Shown here in pieces: positions 1 through 6,996 of a stretch of 64,000 bases of DNA (positions are counted from its first letter, which is position 1; every line of letters begins with the position of its first letter). A program made the translations under genes and the position numbers. Origin of the DNA: Hyunsoonleella flava (GTDB lineage Bacteria; Bacteroidota; Bacteroidia; Flavobacteriales; Flavobacteriaceae); the NCBI RefSeq assembly GCF_004310325.1, contig NZ_SIRT01000003.1, forward strand, positions 1 to 64,000, given 5' to 3'. The notes under the pieces are model-generated. The model made no database searches and was not told where the DNA came from. It worked only from the letters and a program-made list of their open reading frames with translations.

Positions 1-16
1 GGACTTTCCTCCCAAA
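1..16 (-). other. possible start of an RNA gene running off the left edge
   Basis: Read on the minus strand, the outermost 13 bases are GGGAGGAAAGTCC, which matches the universal GAGGAAAGTCC block of bacterial RNase P RNA. It lies directly downstream of a stable-RNA-type promoter core (24-31). However, the implied transcript start near base 17 leaves no room for the P1-P3 helices that normally precede this block, so the rnpB reading is weak unless transcription starts at the more distal promoter (162-191). Only the edge is visible. Confidence 0.25.
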
Positions 17-23
17 GCGGGTG

Positions 24-54
24 CAAATATAAAACCCTTTTTTTATCCCCACAA
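24..54 (-). promoter_or_regulatory. Bacteroidota promoter, stable-RNA type, minus strand
   Basis: On the minus strand this is TTG (52-54), a 20-nt spacer, then TATATTTG (24-31), followed at once by CACCCGC (17-23). The 15-mer TATATTTGCACCCGC is identical to that upstream of tRNA-Lys at 36118-36132. It should drive transcription leftwards, out of the window. Confidence 0.7.
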
Positions 55-161
55 TACTTTTTGAAAAATTTTTTGGAAATATTTTTTTAACACTATTCCA
101 CAATCCCAAAATATCCTGAGGATGAACTCCAAAAAAACAACCTTCGCCGTTTTTGCGGGTG

Positions 162-191
162 CAAACATACCACACATTTTTAATTGAACAA
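162..191 (-). promoter_or_regulatory. second minus-strand promoter, upstream of the first
   Basis: On the minus strand this is TTG (189-191), a 19-nt spacer, then TATGTTTG (162-169), followed by CACCCGC (155-161). It differs by one base in 15 from the promoter at 17-31. The roughly 100 nt between the two contain no ORF or strong hairpin that I can assign, so the two are either tandem promoters for one RNA gene or the distal one serves a small RNA. Confidence 0.6.
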
Positions 192-376
192 TGCATTTTT
201 TGATCTTTTTTTTAAAAGTTTTTTTGACCCTTTTTAATGCGCTTGTTCTCTGATGGTTACATGCCTGAAAATTTATCACAATTACTAAATTAAGACGTCT
301 TAAGCACTAGAAAATGTTGTGTGTCAATTACTATATATCGGCACATTGTACATATATTCATTTTGCCTTGATGCAC

Positions 377-419
377 TATTTGAGTTAAAAATGTCCACTG
401 GACATTTTTAACTCAAATA
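377..419. repeat. 43-bp perfect palindrome with a one-base centre
   Basis: The arms 377-397 and 399-419 are perfectly complementary over 21 bp, separated only by C398. No poly-T tract follows, so it is not a standard terminator. It could extrude as a cruciform, bind a dimeric protein, or be a scar of a palindromic element. Confidence 0.85.
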
Positions 420-454
420 CATGGAACCAAAAAATCAAGTTCAAGCCGAGGCAT

Positions 455-479
455 TTTTCAGTTTTTGAAAAACTGAAAA
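455..479. repeat. 25-bp perfect palindrome
   Basis: Arm TTTTCAGTTTTT (455-466) pairs with AAAAACTGAAAA (468-479) around the single base G467. It lies 35 bp from the larger palindrome and also lacks a neighbouring gene end inside the window. Confidence 0.75.
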
Positions 480-711
480 CCGGTTTGAAAACTCCGCGTC
501 GAACTTACGTTCTCCTGTTCTCGGAGCTTTTCTTCTCCTATGCTGCGCCTTGACTCTCAATTCTGCGAATTGATTCGGGGCTTGACTTTCTTGCTACAAT
601 GTTTTTCATTACGACTTTCTCCACTTCATATTAACTTAACCTTATTATATACTGTCCATAACAGAAAAACCGAAACTTTAAATCGTAAAACCAGCTTTGG
701 CAGGCACGCCC

Positions 712-803
712 GCGTTAGGGATTGAACGGCATGTTTGAAATCCCCGACGAAGGAGGGATTGAGTAGTGAAAGCCCGACCCGACCCCAAAGGAGGGGAACG
801 CCC
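712..803 (+). repeat. dispersed structured intergenic repeat, copy A
   Basis: This shares its two ends with copy B at 5088-5193: GCGTTAGGGATTG near the 5' end, and GAAAGCCCGACCC with AACGCCC near the 3' end. The 5' GCGTT (712-716) can pair with AACGC (797-801) to close the whole element. Inside lie a 6-bp hairpin AATCCC/GGGATT (739-744 with 755-760) and a 3' hairpin CCCC/GGGG (783-786 with 793-796). It sits just upstream of the thrS promoter. Confidence 0.75.
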
Positions 804-826
804 TGAAAATTATACCTACATATATA

Positions 827-857
827 TTGTGTGGATTTGTTTATACTATTATCTTTG
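827..857 (+). promoter_or_regulatory. thrS promoter
   Basis: TTG (827-829), a 20-nt spacer and TATCTTTG (850-857) match the Bacteroidota sigma-A promoter (TTG-N19 to 21-TAnnTTTG). The expected transcript start leaves a 5' leader of only about 15 nt before the thrS ATG, too short for a T-box or attenuator. It probably drives the whole thrS-infC-rpmI-rplT run. Confidence 0.75.
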
Positions 858-878
858 TTGCCCATTTTAAATTGATTT

Positions 879-2813
879 ATGATACAGATTACTTTGCCTG
901 ACGGCAGTGTGAAGGCGTTTGAGGAAAACGTTACACCGATGGATGTTGCGAAAAGCATTAGTGAAGGTTTGGCCAGAAACGTGATTTCGGCCAGTTTTAA
1001 TGGTACAACTGTTGAAACCGTGACGCCTTTGACCACCGATGGATCGTTAGTACTTTATACATGGAGAGATGATGAAGGAAAGAAGGCGTTTTGGCATTCT
1101 TCGGCACACGTTTTGGCGCAGGCGATTGAGGAATTGTATCCTGGGGCTAAATTGACTATTGGGCCTGCGATTGAAAATGGGTTTTACTACGATGTGGATT
1201 TTGGTGAACATAGCGTTTCGGAAAAGGATGCGAAAACTATTGAGGATAAAATGCTGGAGATTGCGCGTGGTAAGCACGATTTTAAAATGCGTTCTGCTTC
1301 TAAAGCGGAGGCTTTGGAATTGTATAAGAACAACGAGTTTAAGACTGAGCTTATTGAGAACCTTCAAGATGGTACAATTACGTTTTGCGATCATAGTACG
1401 TTTACGGATTTGTGCCGTGGTGGACATATTCCTAATACTGGCATAATTAAAGCGGTTAAGGTGACGAGTATTGCTGGTGCGTATTGGCGTGGAGATGAGA
1501 CAAAACCTCAGTTGACCCGTGTTTATGGGATTTCGTTTCCTAAACAAAAGGAGTTAAAGGAATATCTGGAACTGCTTGAAGAGGCTAAAAAACGTGACCA
1601 TAGAAAATTAGGTAAGGAACTGGAACTGTTTACCTTTTCACAAAAAGTGGGACAAGGTTTGCCGTTGTGGTTACCTAAAGGTGCTGCGTTACGTGAGCGT
1701 TTAGAAAACTTTTTGAAAGCTGCACAGAAAAAGGCCGGTTATGAAATGGTGGTATCGCCACATATTGGGCAGAAGGAACTGTATGTAACTTCTGGGCATT
1801 ATGCGAAGTATGGTGAGGATAGTTTTCAGCCTATTACTACGCCAAAGGATGATGAGGAGTTTTTATTAAAACCTATGAATTGTCCGCACCATTGTGAAAT
1901 TTACAAAAGTGCACAATGGAGCTACAAGGATTTACCAAAGCGTTATGCTGAATTTGGTACAGTTTACAGATATGAGCAAAGTGGTGAGTTGCATGGTTTA
2001 ACGCGTGTAAGAGGGTTTACCCAAGATGATGCGCATTTGTTTTGTATGCCCGATCAATTGGATGAAGAATTTAAAAATGTAATTGACCTTGTACTGTATG
2101 TATTTGGTTCGTTAGGTTTTGAAAACTTTACCGCGCAGGTTTCTGTAAGGGATCCTGAAAATCCAGACAAATATATTGGTGATGTTGAAAACTGGGAAAA
2201 GGCGGAACAAGCTATCATAAATGCTGCCGAAGATAAAGGATTGGATTTTGTAATTGAGGAAGGCGAAGCGGCATTCTACGGGCCAAAGCTAGATTTTATG
2301 GTGAAGGATGCTTTGGGCAGAAAATGGCAGCTAGGAACAATTCAGGTAGATTACAATTTACCAGAACGTTTTGATTTGACTTATAAAGGTAGTGACAATG
2401 AGTCTCACCGCCCTGTAATGATACATCGCGCACCTTTTGGAAGCATGGAGCGTTTTGTGGCATTATTATTGGAACATACTGGTGGGAACTTCCCGATTTG
2501 GTTGATGCCAGTGCAAGCTAAAATATTGTCGCTTAGTGAGAAATATGAAAAATATTCTGAAAAAGTTTTAAATTTGCTTGAAAATCACGAAATTCGCGCC
2601 CTTGTAGACCATAGAAACGAGACTATAGGGAAGAAAATTCGGGAAGCCGAAATGCAAAAACATCCCTATATGCTCATTATTGGCGAGCAAGAGGAAAAAG
2701 AAAGTAAAATAACTGTGCGAAAGCACGGTGGCGAGGATTTAGGAATGATTTCCATAGATGAATTCGCTGCAATAATAAAAGAGGATATTAGTAAAACGTT
2801 AAAATCGTTCTAA
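879..2813 (+). CDS. thrS: threonyl-tRNA synthetase
   Basis: This class II synthetase charges tRNA-Thr in the cytoplasm. The 644 residues are the usual length. An N-terminal TGS domain (about 1-60) is followed by the editing domain with the HxxxH pair H73/H77 and C179/H183, the same set known from E. coli ThrRS. The catalytic core follows, with zinc ligands C335, H386 and H516 (motifs [23 protein letters not shown]). The last 100 or so residues are the anticodon-binding domain. ATG 879 gives an N terminus aligned with the TGS domain. It is the first gene of the translation cluster with infC, rpmI and rplT, an arrangement common in bacteria. Identification is certain. Confidence 0.98.
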   Translation: MIQITLPDGSVKAFEENVTPMDVAKSISEGLARNVISASFNGTTVETVTPLTTDGSLVLYTWRDDEGKKAFWHSSAHVLAQAIEELYPGAKLTIGPAIENGFYYDVDFGEHSVSEKDAKTIEDKMLEIARGKHDFKMRSASKAEALELYKNNEFKTELIENLQDGTITFCDHSTFTDLCRGGHIPNTGIIKAVKVTSIAGAYWRGDETKPQLTRVYGISFPKQKELKEYLELLEEAKKRDHRKLGKELELFTFSQKVGQGLPLWLPKGAALRERLENFLKAAQKKAGYEMVVSPHIGQKELYVTSGHYAKYGEDSFQPITTPKDDEEFLLKPMNCPHHCEIYKSAQWSYKDLPKRYAEFGTVYRYEQSGELHGLTRVRGFTQDDAHLFCMPDQLDEEFKNVIDLVLYVFGSLGFENFTAQVSVRDPENPDKYIGDVENWEKAEQAIINAAEDKGLDFVIEEGEAAFYGPKLDFMVKDALGRKWQLGTIQVDYNLPERFDLTYKGSDNESHRPVMIHRAPFGSMERFVALLLEHTGGNFPIWLMPVQAKILSLSEKYEKYSEKVLNLLENHEIRALVDHRNETIGKKIREAEMQKHPYMLIIGEQEEKESKITVRKHGGEDLGMISIDEFAAIIKEDISKTLKSF

Positions 2814-2844
2814 AATATAAGTTTAATTAAAAAACAGATAAGCC

Positions 2845-3393
2845 ATAGCAATTAGAAGAAGAAGACAGCCCAATAGAAGGGTTATTCAAGAAGACAAACA
2901 CAAGATTAACTCCAAAATTACAGCGCAAAAGTTGCGTTTAGTTGGAGACAATGTAGAAGTAGGTATTTATACCAAAGGTGATGCCTTAAGGCTAGCTGAC
3001 GAATTAGGTTTAGACCTAGTTGAGATTTCGCCAAAAGCAGATCCGCCTGTTTGTAAAGTTATGGATTATAAAAAGTTTCTTTATGAACAAAAGAAACGAG
3101 AAAAAGCTTTAAAGGCCAAGGCCTCTAAAGTAGTAGTAAAGGAAATTAGATTTGGACCACAAACTGACGACCATGACTACGAATTTAAAAAGAAACATGC
3201 TATAAAATTCTTAAAAGACGGTGCCAAGTTAAAAGCATTTGTGTTTTTTAAAGGAAGATCGATTATATTTAAAGAGCAAGGACAAATTTTATTATTACGT
3301 CTTGCTCAAGATTTAGAAGAGTTTGGCAAAGTAGAGCAGATGCCAAGGCTCGAAGGAAAACGAATGACAATGTTTATTGCTCCAAAGAAGTAA
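2845..3393 (+). CDS. infC: translation initiation factor IF-3, AUA start codon
   Basis: IF-3 binds the 30S subunit and rejects incorrect initiation complexes. No ATG, GTG or TTG lies at the proper N terminus. In the open frame, the codon ATA at 2845 begins the expected IF-3 sequence [20 protein letters not shown], and the next upstream in-frame codons are GCC and a TAA stop (2839-2841). The first conventional start would be TTG 2932, which removes about 29 conserved residues. The N domain contains [15 protein letters not shown] and the C domain [14 protein letters not shown]. From 2845 the product is 182 residues, the normal IF-3 size. A rare start codon fits the known IF-3 autoregulation, in which IF-3 discriminates against its own AUU start in E. 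coli. The gap to thrS is 31 nt. Confidence 0.93.
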   Translation: MAIRRRRQPNRRVIQEDKHKINSKITAQKLRLVGDNVEVGIYTKGDALRLADELGLDLVEISPKADPPVCKVMDYKKFLYEQKKREKALKAKASKVVVKEIRFGPQTDDHDYEFKKKHAIKFLKDGAKLKAFVFFKGRSIIFKEQGQILLLRLAQDLEEFGKVEQMPRLEGKRMTMFIAPKK

Positions 3394-3438
3394 TAACTAA
3401 AGATAATTAAGCGCAATAATTAAAACCTAGGAAAAGAA

Positions 3439-3636
3439 ATGCCTAAAATGAAAACAAAATCTAGTGCCAAAAAACGTTTTAAGTTGACGGGTACTGGTAA
3501 GATTAAAAGAAAGCACGCTTTTAAGAGCCACATCTTAACAAAGAAGTCTAAAAAGCGTAAGCTTGCGTTAACCCATGACACATTAGTGCATAAGGCTGAC
3601 GAAGATAATATTAAAACTATGTTACGTTTAAAGTAA
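3439..3636 (+). CDS. rpmI: 50S ribosomal protein L35
   Basis: This is a 65-residue, strongly basic ribosomal protein with the L35 hallmarks [20 protein letters not shown] near the start and [19 protein letters not shown]. It is placed 45 nt after infC and before rplT, the conserved gene order. It belongs to the large ribosomal subunit. In other bacteria its translation is coupled to repression by L20. ATG 3439 is the only sensible start. Confidence 0.97.
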   Translation: MPKMKTKSSAKKRFKLTGTGKIKRKHAFKSHILTKKSKKRKLALTHDTLVHKADEDNIKTMLRLK

Positions 3637-3640
3637 CACA

Positions 3641-3658
3641 GTTTTAATCGGTTAAAAC
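3641..3658 (+). other. short hairpin in the rpmI-rplT spacer
   Basis: GTTTTAA (3641-3647) and TTAAAAC (3652-3658) form a perfect 7-bp stem with loop TCGG, starting 4 nt after the rpmI stop codon. There is no T-run, so it is not a normal terminator. The 103-nt spacer between rpmI and rplT is unusually long for this cluster and could be an L20-responsive leader. Confidence 0.45.
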
Positions 3659-3739
3659 AATTTATAAACCCTGGAGTTAGGCAAAATAATTTAGCAAGTG
3701 TCGATTATCGACCGCCTACTACAAAAAACAATTAAAATT

Positions 3740-4084
3740 ATGCCAAGATCAGTAAATTCTGTAGCAAAAAGAGCCCGAAGAAAAAAGGTTCTTAAACAAG
3801 CAAAAGGTTACTTTGGAAGACGTAAAAACGTTTGGACAGTAGCAAAAAATGCGGTTGACAAAGCGATGCAATACTCGTACAGAGACCGCAGAAACAAAAA
3901 GAGAACATTCCGCGCTTTATGGATTACGCGTATTAACGCCGGAGCCAGAGAACACGGTTTGTCTTATTCGCAATTTATGGGGAAACTTAAAGCTAACAAT
4001 ATCGAATTGAACCGTAAGGTACTTGCAGATTTAGCAATGAACCACCCAGAAGCTTTTAAAGCAGTTGTAGATAAAGTAAAATAA
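3740..4084 (+). CDS. rplT: 50S ribosomal protein L20
   Basis: L20 binds 23S rRNA early in large-subunit assembly and is a translational autorepressor in several bacteria. The 114-residue protein starts [16 protein letters not shown] and contains the typical [20 protein letters not shown] and [20 protein letters not shown] blocks. An in-frame GTG at 3698 would add 14 residues ([14 protein letters not shown]) that L20 proteins do not have, so ATG 3740 is preferred. A strong terminator follows at 4123-4155. Confidence 0.97.
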   Translation: MPRSVNSVAKRARRKKVLKQAKGYFGRRKNVWTVAKNAVDKAMQYSYRDRRNKKRTFRALWITRINAGAREHGLSYSQFMGKLKANNIELNRKVLADLAMNHPEAFKAVVDKVK

Positions 4085-4122
4085 GGCGCTTAGCCTATTG
4101 TAAAACATATTATTCGCTTAAT

Positions 4123-4155
4123 AAAAAGTCCGATTCGAAAGAGTCGGACTTTTTT
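4123..4155 (+). terminator. intrinsic terminator of the rplT operon
   Basis: The 14-bp stem 4123-4136/4141-4154 (one G-T pair) has the tetraloop GAAA (4137-4140) and ends in a T-tract. The surrounding 38 bp (4117-4154) recur with three mismatches at 5043-5080. Confidence 0.92.
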
Positions 4156-4353
4156 GTGCATATTAATTTTGTAAGTTTTCTTTTTTAAGACTACTGTTCA
4201 TCGTAAAAAAATGCAAAACTTTTTTCTTGAACGAATTTTTAGAGCAAGACATCTTTTTTATTATGAACATATTATCTCCAGCATGTAAGTTTGTCCCAAG
4301 AACTTATCTTCCCTCGGATTAGTTTGAATTAAAAAATTTAAATTCAAATTAAA

Positions 4354-4953
4354 ATGAGAACCCAAATCAAAAAAGTTTCGCATTTAGTTTTATTAGTAGC
4401 TATAGTCGCTGGTGCCTTCAGTTGTCAAGTTGAGCCTATACAGGAAGAACTCGCTATAGAGGAAAACTTATCTTCTAAAAAGAAGAAGAAAAAAGGGAGT
4501 ACATCTGAATCAGAATATATCTTCTCATCAGAAAAATGTATGCCCCGAAACAGTACAACTCTCTATGCAGGAAAGAACATTGAAGTTGGTAATGTTTCCG
4601 TTAAGGTAAATGATATATATTATGATATAACATATAGCATAACGAACAAAGACTATTATTTAGTCGCTACCAACTTATCAGTAGTTAATGATCCATCTGA
4701 GTTTCCGTTGAATAAAAAAGGAAATCCAAGAAAAGGAAAATTTGAATTTGGCGACGACATGCTGGATGGTATTACAACAATCACTTATAGTGTTCCAATG
4801 TCTAAAGGAACTTATATAGCAGCTCATGCTGTGGTTCAAAAGAATGGTTATGGTTCAAAGAAGCGAAGAAAATCAGCTTGGGGTGATGGATGTGATTTTC
4901 CTGGTAATAACTGGGCTACATATTTCCAATTTTTTGCACCAGATGAGTGGTAG
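4354..4953 (+). CDS. putative secreted lipoprotein of unknown function
   Basis: The 199-residue protein has a lipoprotein signal: hydrophobic residues 9-22, then lipobox AFSC with Cys at about 24. A run of six lysines follows at about 42-47. The body contains YAGKNIEVGNVSVKVND, a PLNKKGNPRKGKFEF block, GTYIAAHAVV and the end motif SAWGDGC...NWATYFQFF. I recall this pattern from a Bacteroidota family of secreted or anchored beta-sandwich-like domains with no assigned function; that is memory, not a search. No metal-binding motif is evident. It is a lone gene lying between two copies of the rplT terminator, which hints that it arrived by insertion or segmental duplication. Confidence 0.75.
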   Translation: MRTQIKKVSHLVLLVAIVAGAFSCQVEPIQEELAIEENLSSKKKKKKGSTSESEYIFSSEKCMPRNSTTLYAGKNIEVGNVSVKVNDIYYDITYSITNKDYYLVATNLSVVNDPSEFPLNKKGNPRKGKFEFGDDMLDGITTITYSVPMSKGTYIAAHAVVQKNGYGSKKRRKSAWGDGCDFPGNNWATYFQFFAPDEW

Positions 4954-5048
4954 GCACATTTAAAACTACAAATTTGGGACGCAACAAAATAGTTTCTTAG
5001 TATATAACATAAAGTGATTAGACTAGTTTTAAAATAGTATCACTTAAT

Positions 5049-5083
5049 AAAAAGTCCGATTTGAAAGCGTCGGATTTTTTATT
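5049..5083 (+). terminator. degenerate second copy of the rplT-type terminator
   Basis: Bases 5043-5080 match 4117-4154 at 35 of 38 positions. The stem keeps the GAAA loop (5063-5066) but has lost one pair (T5061 with C5068) and has G-T pairs, so it is weaker. It probably ends transcription of the 4354-4953 gene. Confidence 0.75.
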
Positions 5084-5087
5084 TTTT

Positions 5088-5193
5088 GGGCGTTACCCTA
5101 TCGGGTCGGGCTTTCCGCTATATCTTTTTGCTATTGCGGCTTCGAAAACCTCAGCCTCCATATCAAAAAGGATGCCGCTACAATCCCTAACGC
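5088..5193 (-). repeat. dispersed structured intergenic repeat, copy B
   Basis: On the minus strand this starts GCGTTAGGGATTGTAGCGGC two bases after the yjbQ stop codon and ends GGGTAACGCCC. Closing stem: plus-strand 5090-5095 (GCGTTA) pairs with 5188-5193 (TAACGC). The end hairpin is ACCC/GGGT (5095-5098 with 5103-5106), the counterpart of CCCC/GGGG in copy A. Between the conserved ends the two copies differ in sequence and length (106 versus 92 nt). Confidence 0.78.
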
Positions 5194-5195
5194 AC

Positions 5196-5618
5196 CTATC
5201 CGCCAAATGCAGTGATTACCAATTTCCTAGAACCACCATGGTCGCGATGTTCGCATAAATATATTCCCTGCCACGTGCCTAAATTTAATCTTCCATTTGT
5301 AATAGGAATTTGTACTGAGGCTCCTAATAATGATGTCTTAATATGTGCTGGCATATCGTCAGATCCTTCGTAAGTATGCTGATAGTAAGGCGCATTTTCA
5401 GGCACCATTTTATTAAAATGGCTTTCAAAATCTGTCCTTACGGTATAATCAGCGTTCTCGTTAATAGTTAAGCTCGCTGATGTATGTTTGATAAATACTT
5501 GAAGTTGGCCTACTTGAATTTCTTCTAATTCTGGAATAGCCGATAAAACTTCATTTGTAATTAAATGAAATCCTCTTGTATATGCTTTTAATCTAATTTC
5601 TTTTTGGAAATATTTCAT
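5196..5618 (-). CDS. YjbQ/UPF0047 family protein
   Basis: The 140-residue cytoplasmic protein has the complete UPF0047 signature: FIKHTSASLTINENAD, then EGSDDMPAHIKTSLLG and GRLNLGTWQGIYLCEHRDHG. Family members can suppress thiamine-phosphate synthase defects, hence the database name 'secondary thiamine-phosphate synthase enzyme', but the natural reaction is not settled. The conserved His and Asp residues that form the family's metal or ligand site are present. It lies 10 nt after the EF-hand gene on the same strand, so the two are probably co-transcribed. The dispersed repeat copy B begins two bases beyond its stop. Confidence 0.93.
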   Translation of the reverse strand: MKYFQKEIRLKAYTRGFHLITNEVLSAIPELEEIQVGQLQVFIKHTSASLTINENADYTVRTDFESHFNKMVPENAPYYQHTYEGSDDMPAHIKTSLLGASVQIPITNGRLNLGTWQGIYLCEHRDHGGSRKLVITAFGG

Positions 5619-5628
5619 AAATATTTAC

Positions 5629-5907
5629 TTACTCAACATCCCTAGACATTTCTTTTAATGCCACTTTAAACTCTTTCCAATCTATTTTTCCGTCACCATC
5701 TTTATCATAACCTTCAATTAGTTTTGACCCCACTAATCCACGAATAAAACCATTGATTTCGGCTTCTTTTAAAAGGCGAACTACTTCTTTTTTAGACAGT
5801 TTTCCATCACCATTTTTATCAAAAAAATTGAAAGCGTCTTGTGGAGAATCAAAATGCTTGGTTAATACAATTTGAATCTTTTTAATAATTGTTTTTTTGG
5901 ATGCCAT
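5629..5907 (-). CDS. EF-hand calcium-binding protein
   Basis: The 92-residue protein has two EF-hand loops with canonical spacing: DKNGDGKLSKKE (about 30-41) and DKDGDGKIDWKE (about 68-79). Each carries Asp at positions 1, 3 and 5 and Glu at 12. No signal peptide is visible, so the protein is probably cytoplasmic and calcium-binding; its partner is unknown. It precedes the yjbQ-like gene by 10 nt. EF-hand proteins with this two-loop arrangement are scattered through Bacteroidota without a defined role. Confidence 0.85.
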   Translation of the reverse strand: MASKKTIIKKIQIVLTKHFDSPQDAFNFFDKNGDGKLSKKEVVRLLKEAEINGFIRGLVGSKLIEGYDKDGDGKIDWKEFKVALKEMSRDVE

Positions 5908-5981
5908 GTTTCTAGTTTTAGATTGTTTTCTAAATTTAAGAAAAAGAAATGAATCTAATTTGGCAATCTACAAAAACACAT

Positions 5982-6995
5982 TTAATCGTGCACAGGATCT
6001 TGTGTACACGGACAATTACTAATGCCTTGTAAAAAGTTAAGTCCTATGGTAACAACATGTGTGCCTGAATTGTACGCTGCTAGTTCATTAGTGGTAATTT
6101 GGTAGGCATACCCAAAATAGAATATGTTTTTTTGAAAGCCAATCATAGGACCAATATTTAGAGGTTTTAACAATTGGTCATTCAAAAAACGATATGAAAT
6201 CCCACCCCAATAATAATCACCGTAACGGTTATACTTTCTGAACTTAAAATTTAAATCAGTGGCTGAACGTTTATCACTTCCAAATAATTGATAAAATACT
6301 GAAGGCTCATACTCTAAACCACTTTTCTTTGGCCCTCTAAACGTATATCCAGAATAGATTTGGTAGTTAAGCAGCAAACTAGGTTCTTTTTGTCTTATAA
6401 ATTCATCAAAATTCTTGGGTAAAATATTGTTTGCATTAAAACTTAGCCAGAAACCACCAAAGCGATATAAAGCACCAATATCGAAGTTATTGTTTGATGT
6501 TCTCCTATCATCGGTTACATAAGGATCTATCGTTGGGTTTTCATAGGTAGTATTAAAATTGTTGATATCGATTCTAAAATTATTAATGTTATACGAAATT
6601 CCGAAGGATAAATATTGCTTAGAATAATAATCTATGATTAAATGATGTGCAAAGGAAAACTTCGCTCCCGTTTGGATGGTATTACCGTTTCTATCATTAT
6701 ATAATGAGAGGCCTACACCTGTTCGGTCTGCAATCCTTACGTCACCATAAATAGATTGGTTGTCAGGCGCACCTTTAATGCCTACCCACTGTGTTAATCC
6801 GTTTGCTCTTATTTTTAGGTTATCCCCAATTCCTGCATAAGTAGGAGATACCACAAAATTATTGTCTGCTAGGTACTGCGTAAATACAGGTAAATTTAAC
6901 TCTTGTCCGTAAGCTTTCACTACCAATAACAGTAATAAAGCCATCATTAGGTTTCGCATCTTCTTTTGTTTTATATCTGTCATCATCATCCTCAT
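5982..6995 (-). CDS. PorP/SprF family outer-membrane protein
   Basis: SprF-type proteins sit in the outer membrane and are needed for export or anchoring of SprB-like adhesins by the type IX system. The mature part starts QELNLPVFTQYLADNNFVV and has the family block SPTYAGIGDNLKIRANGLTQW, followed by alternating beta-strand patterns to the end. The gene lies directly after the giant adhesin, as sprF follows sprB in Flavobacterium. ATG 6995 lies one base after the adhesin stop codon, suggesting translational coupling. ATG 6959, giving MRNLMMALLLLLVVKAYGQ as signal peptide, is a good alternative. The frame is open further upstream to 7049, overlapping the adhesin. Confidence 0.92.
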   Translation of the reverse strand: MRMMMTDIKQKKMRNLMMALLLLLVVKAYGQELNLPVFTQYLADNNFVVSPTYAGIGDNLKIRANGLTQWVGIKGAPDNQSIYGDVRIADRTGVGLSLYNDRNGNTIQTGAKFSFAHHLIIDYYSKQYLSFGISYNINNFRIDINNFNTTYENPTIDPYVTDDRRTSNNNFDIGALYRFGGFWLSFNANNILPKNFDEFIRQKEPSLLLNYQIYSGYTFRGPKKSGLEYEPSVFYQLFGSDKRSATDLNFKFRKYNRYGDYYWGGISYRFLNDQLLKPLNIGPMIGFQKNIFYFGYAYQITTNELAAYNSGTHVVTIGLNFLQGISNCPCTQDPVHD

Positions 6996-6996
6996 T

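Larger units (their letters stand above)
192..711. other. gene-free, palindrome-rich intergenic stretch
   Basis: No ORF here has coding character. Bases 192-376 are AT-rich with nothing recognisable. Bases 377-573 contain three hairpin-forming palindromes (377-419, 455-479, and 557-573 with 7-bp arms TCAATTC/GAATTGA). Bases 480-610 are noticeably more GC-rich than the surroundings and contain repeated TTCTCCT-like strings, which suggests foreign or non-coding functional DNA. The 61-codon plus-strand ORF at 540-725 has no recognisable domain, starts without a promoter and runs into the dispersed repeat at 712. Confidence 0.6.

Noticed and set aside
43-279. 78-residue ORF on the minus strand
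   Set aside because: It spans two promoter cores and poly-T tracts, and the low-complexity Lys/Phe-rich product looks like translated AT-rich spacer.
540-725. 61-residue plus-strand ORF
   Set aside because: It has no promoter, no recognisable domain, and it runs into the structured repeat at 712.
2932-3393. infC starting at TTG 2932
   Set aside because: It removes about 29 conserved N-terminal residues that are encoded in frame upstream from ATA 2845.
3698-3739. N-terminal extension of rplT from GTG 3698
   Set aside because: The added residues are absent from L20 proteins. ATG 3740 gives the canonical MPRSVNS start.
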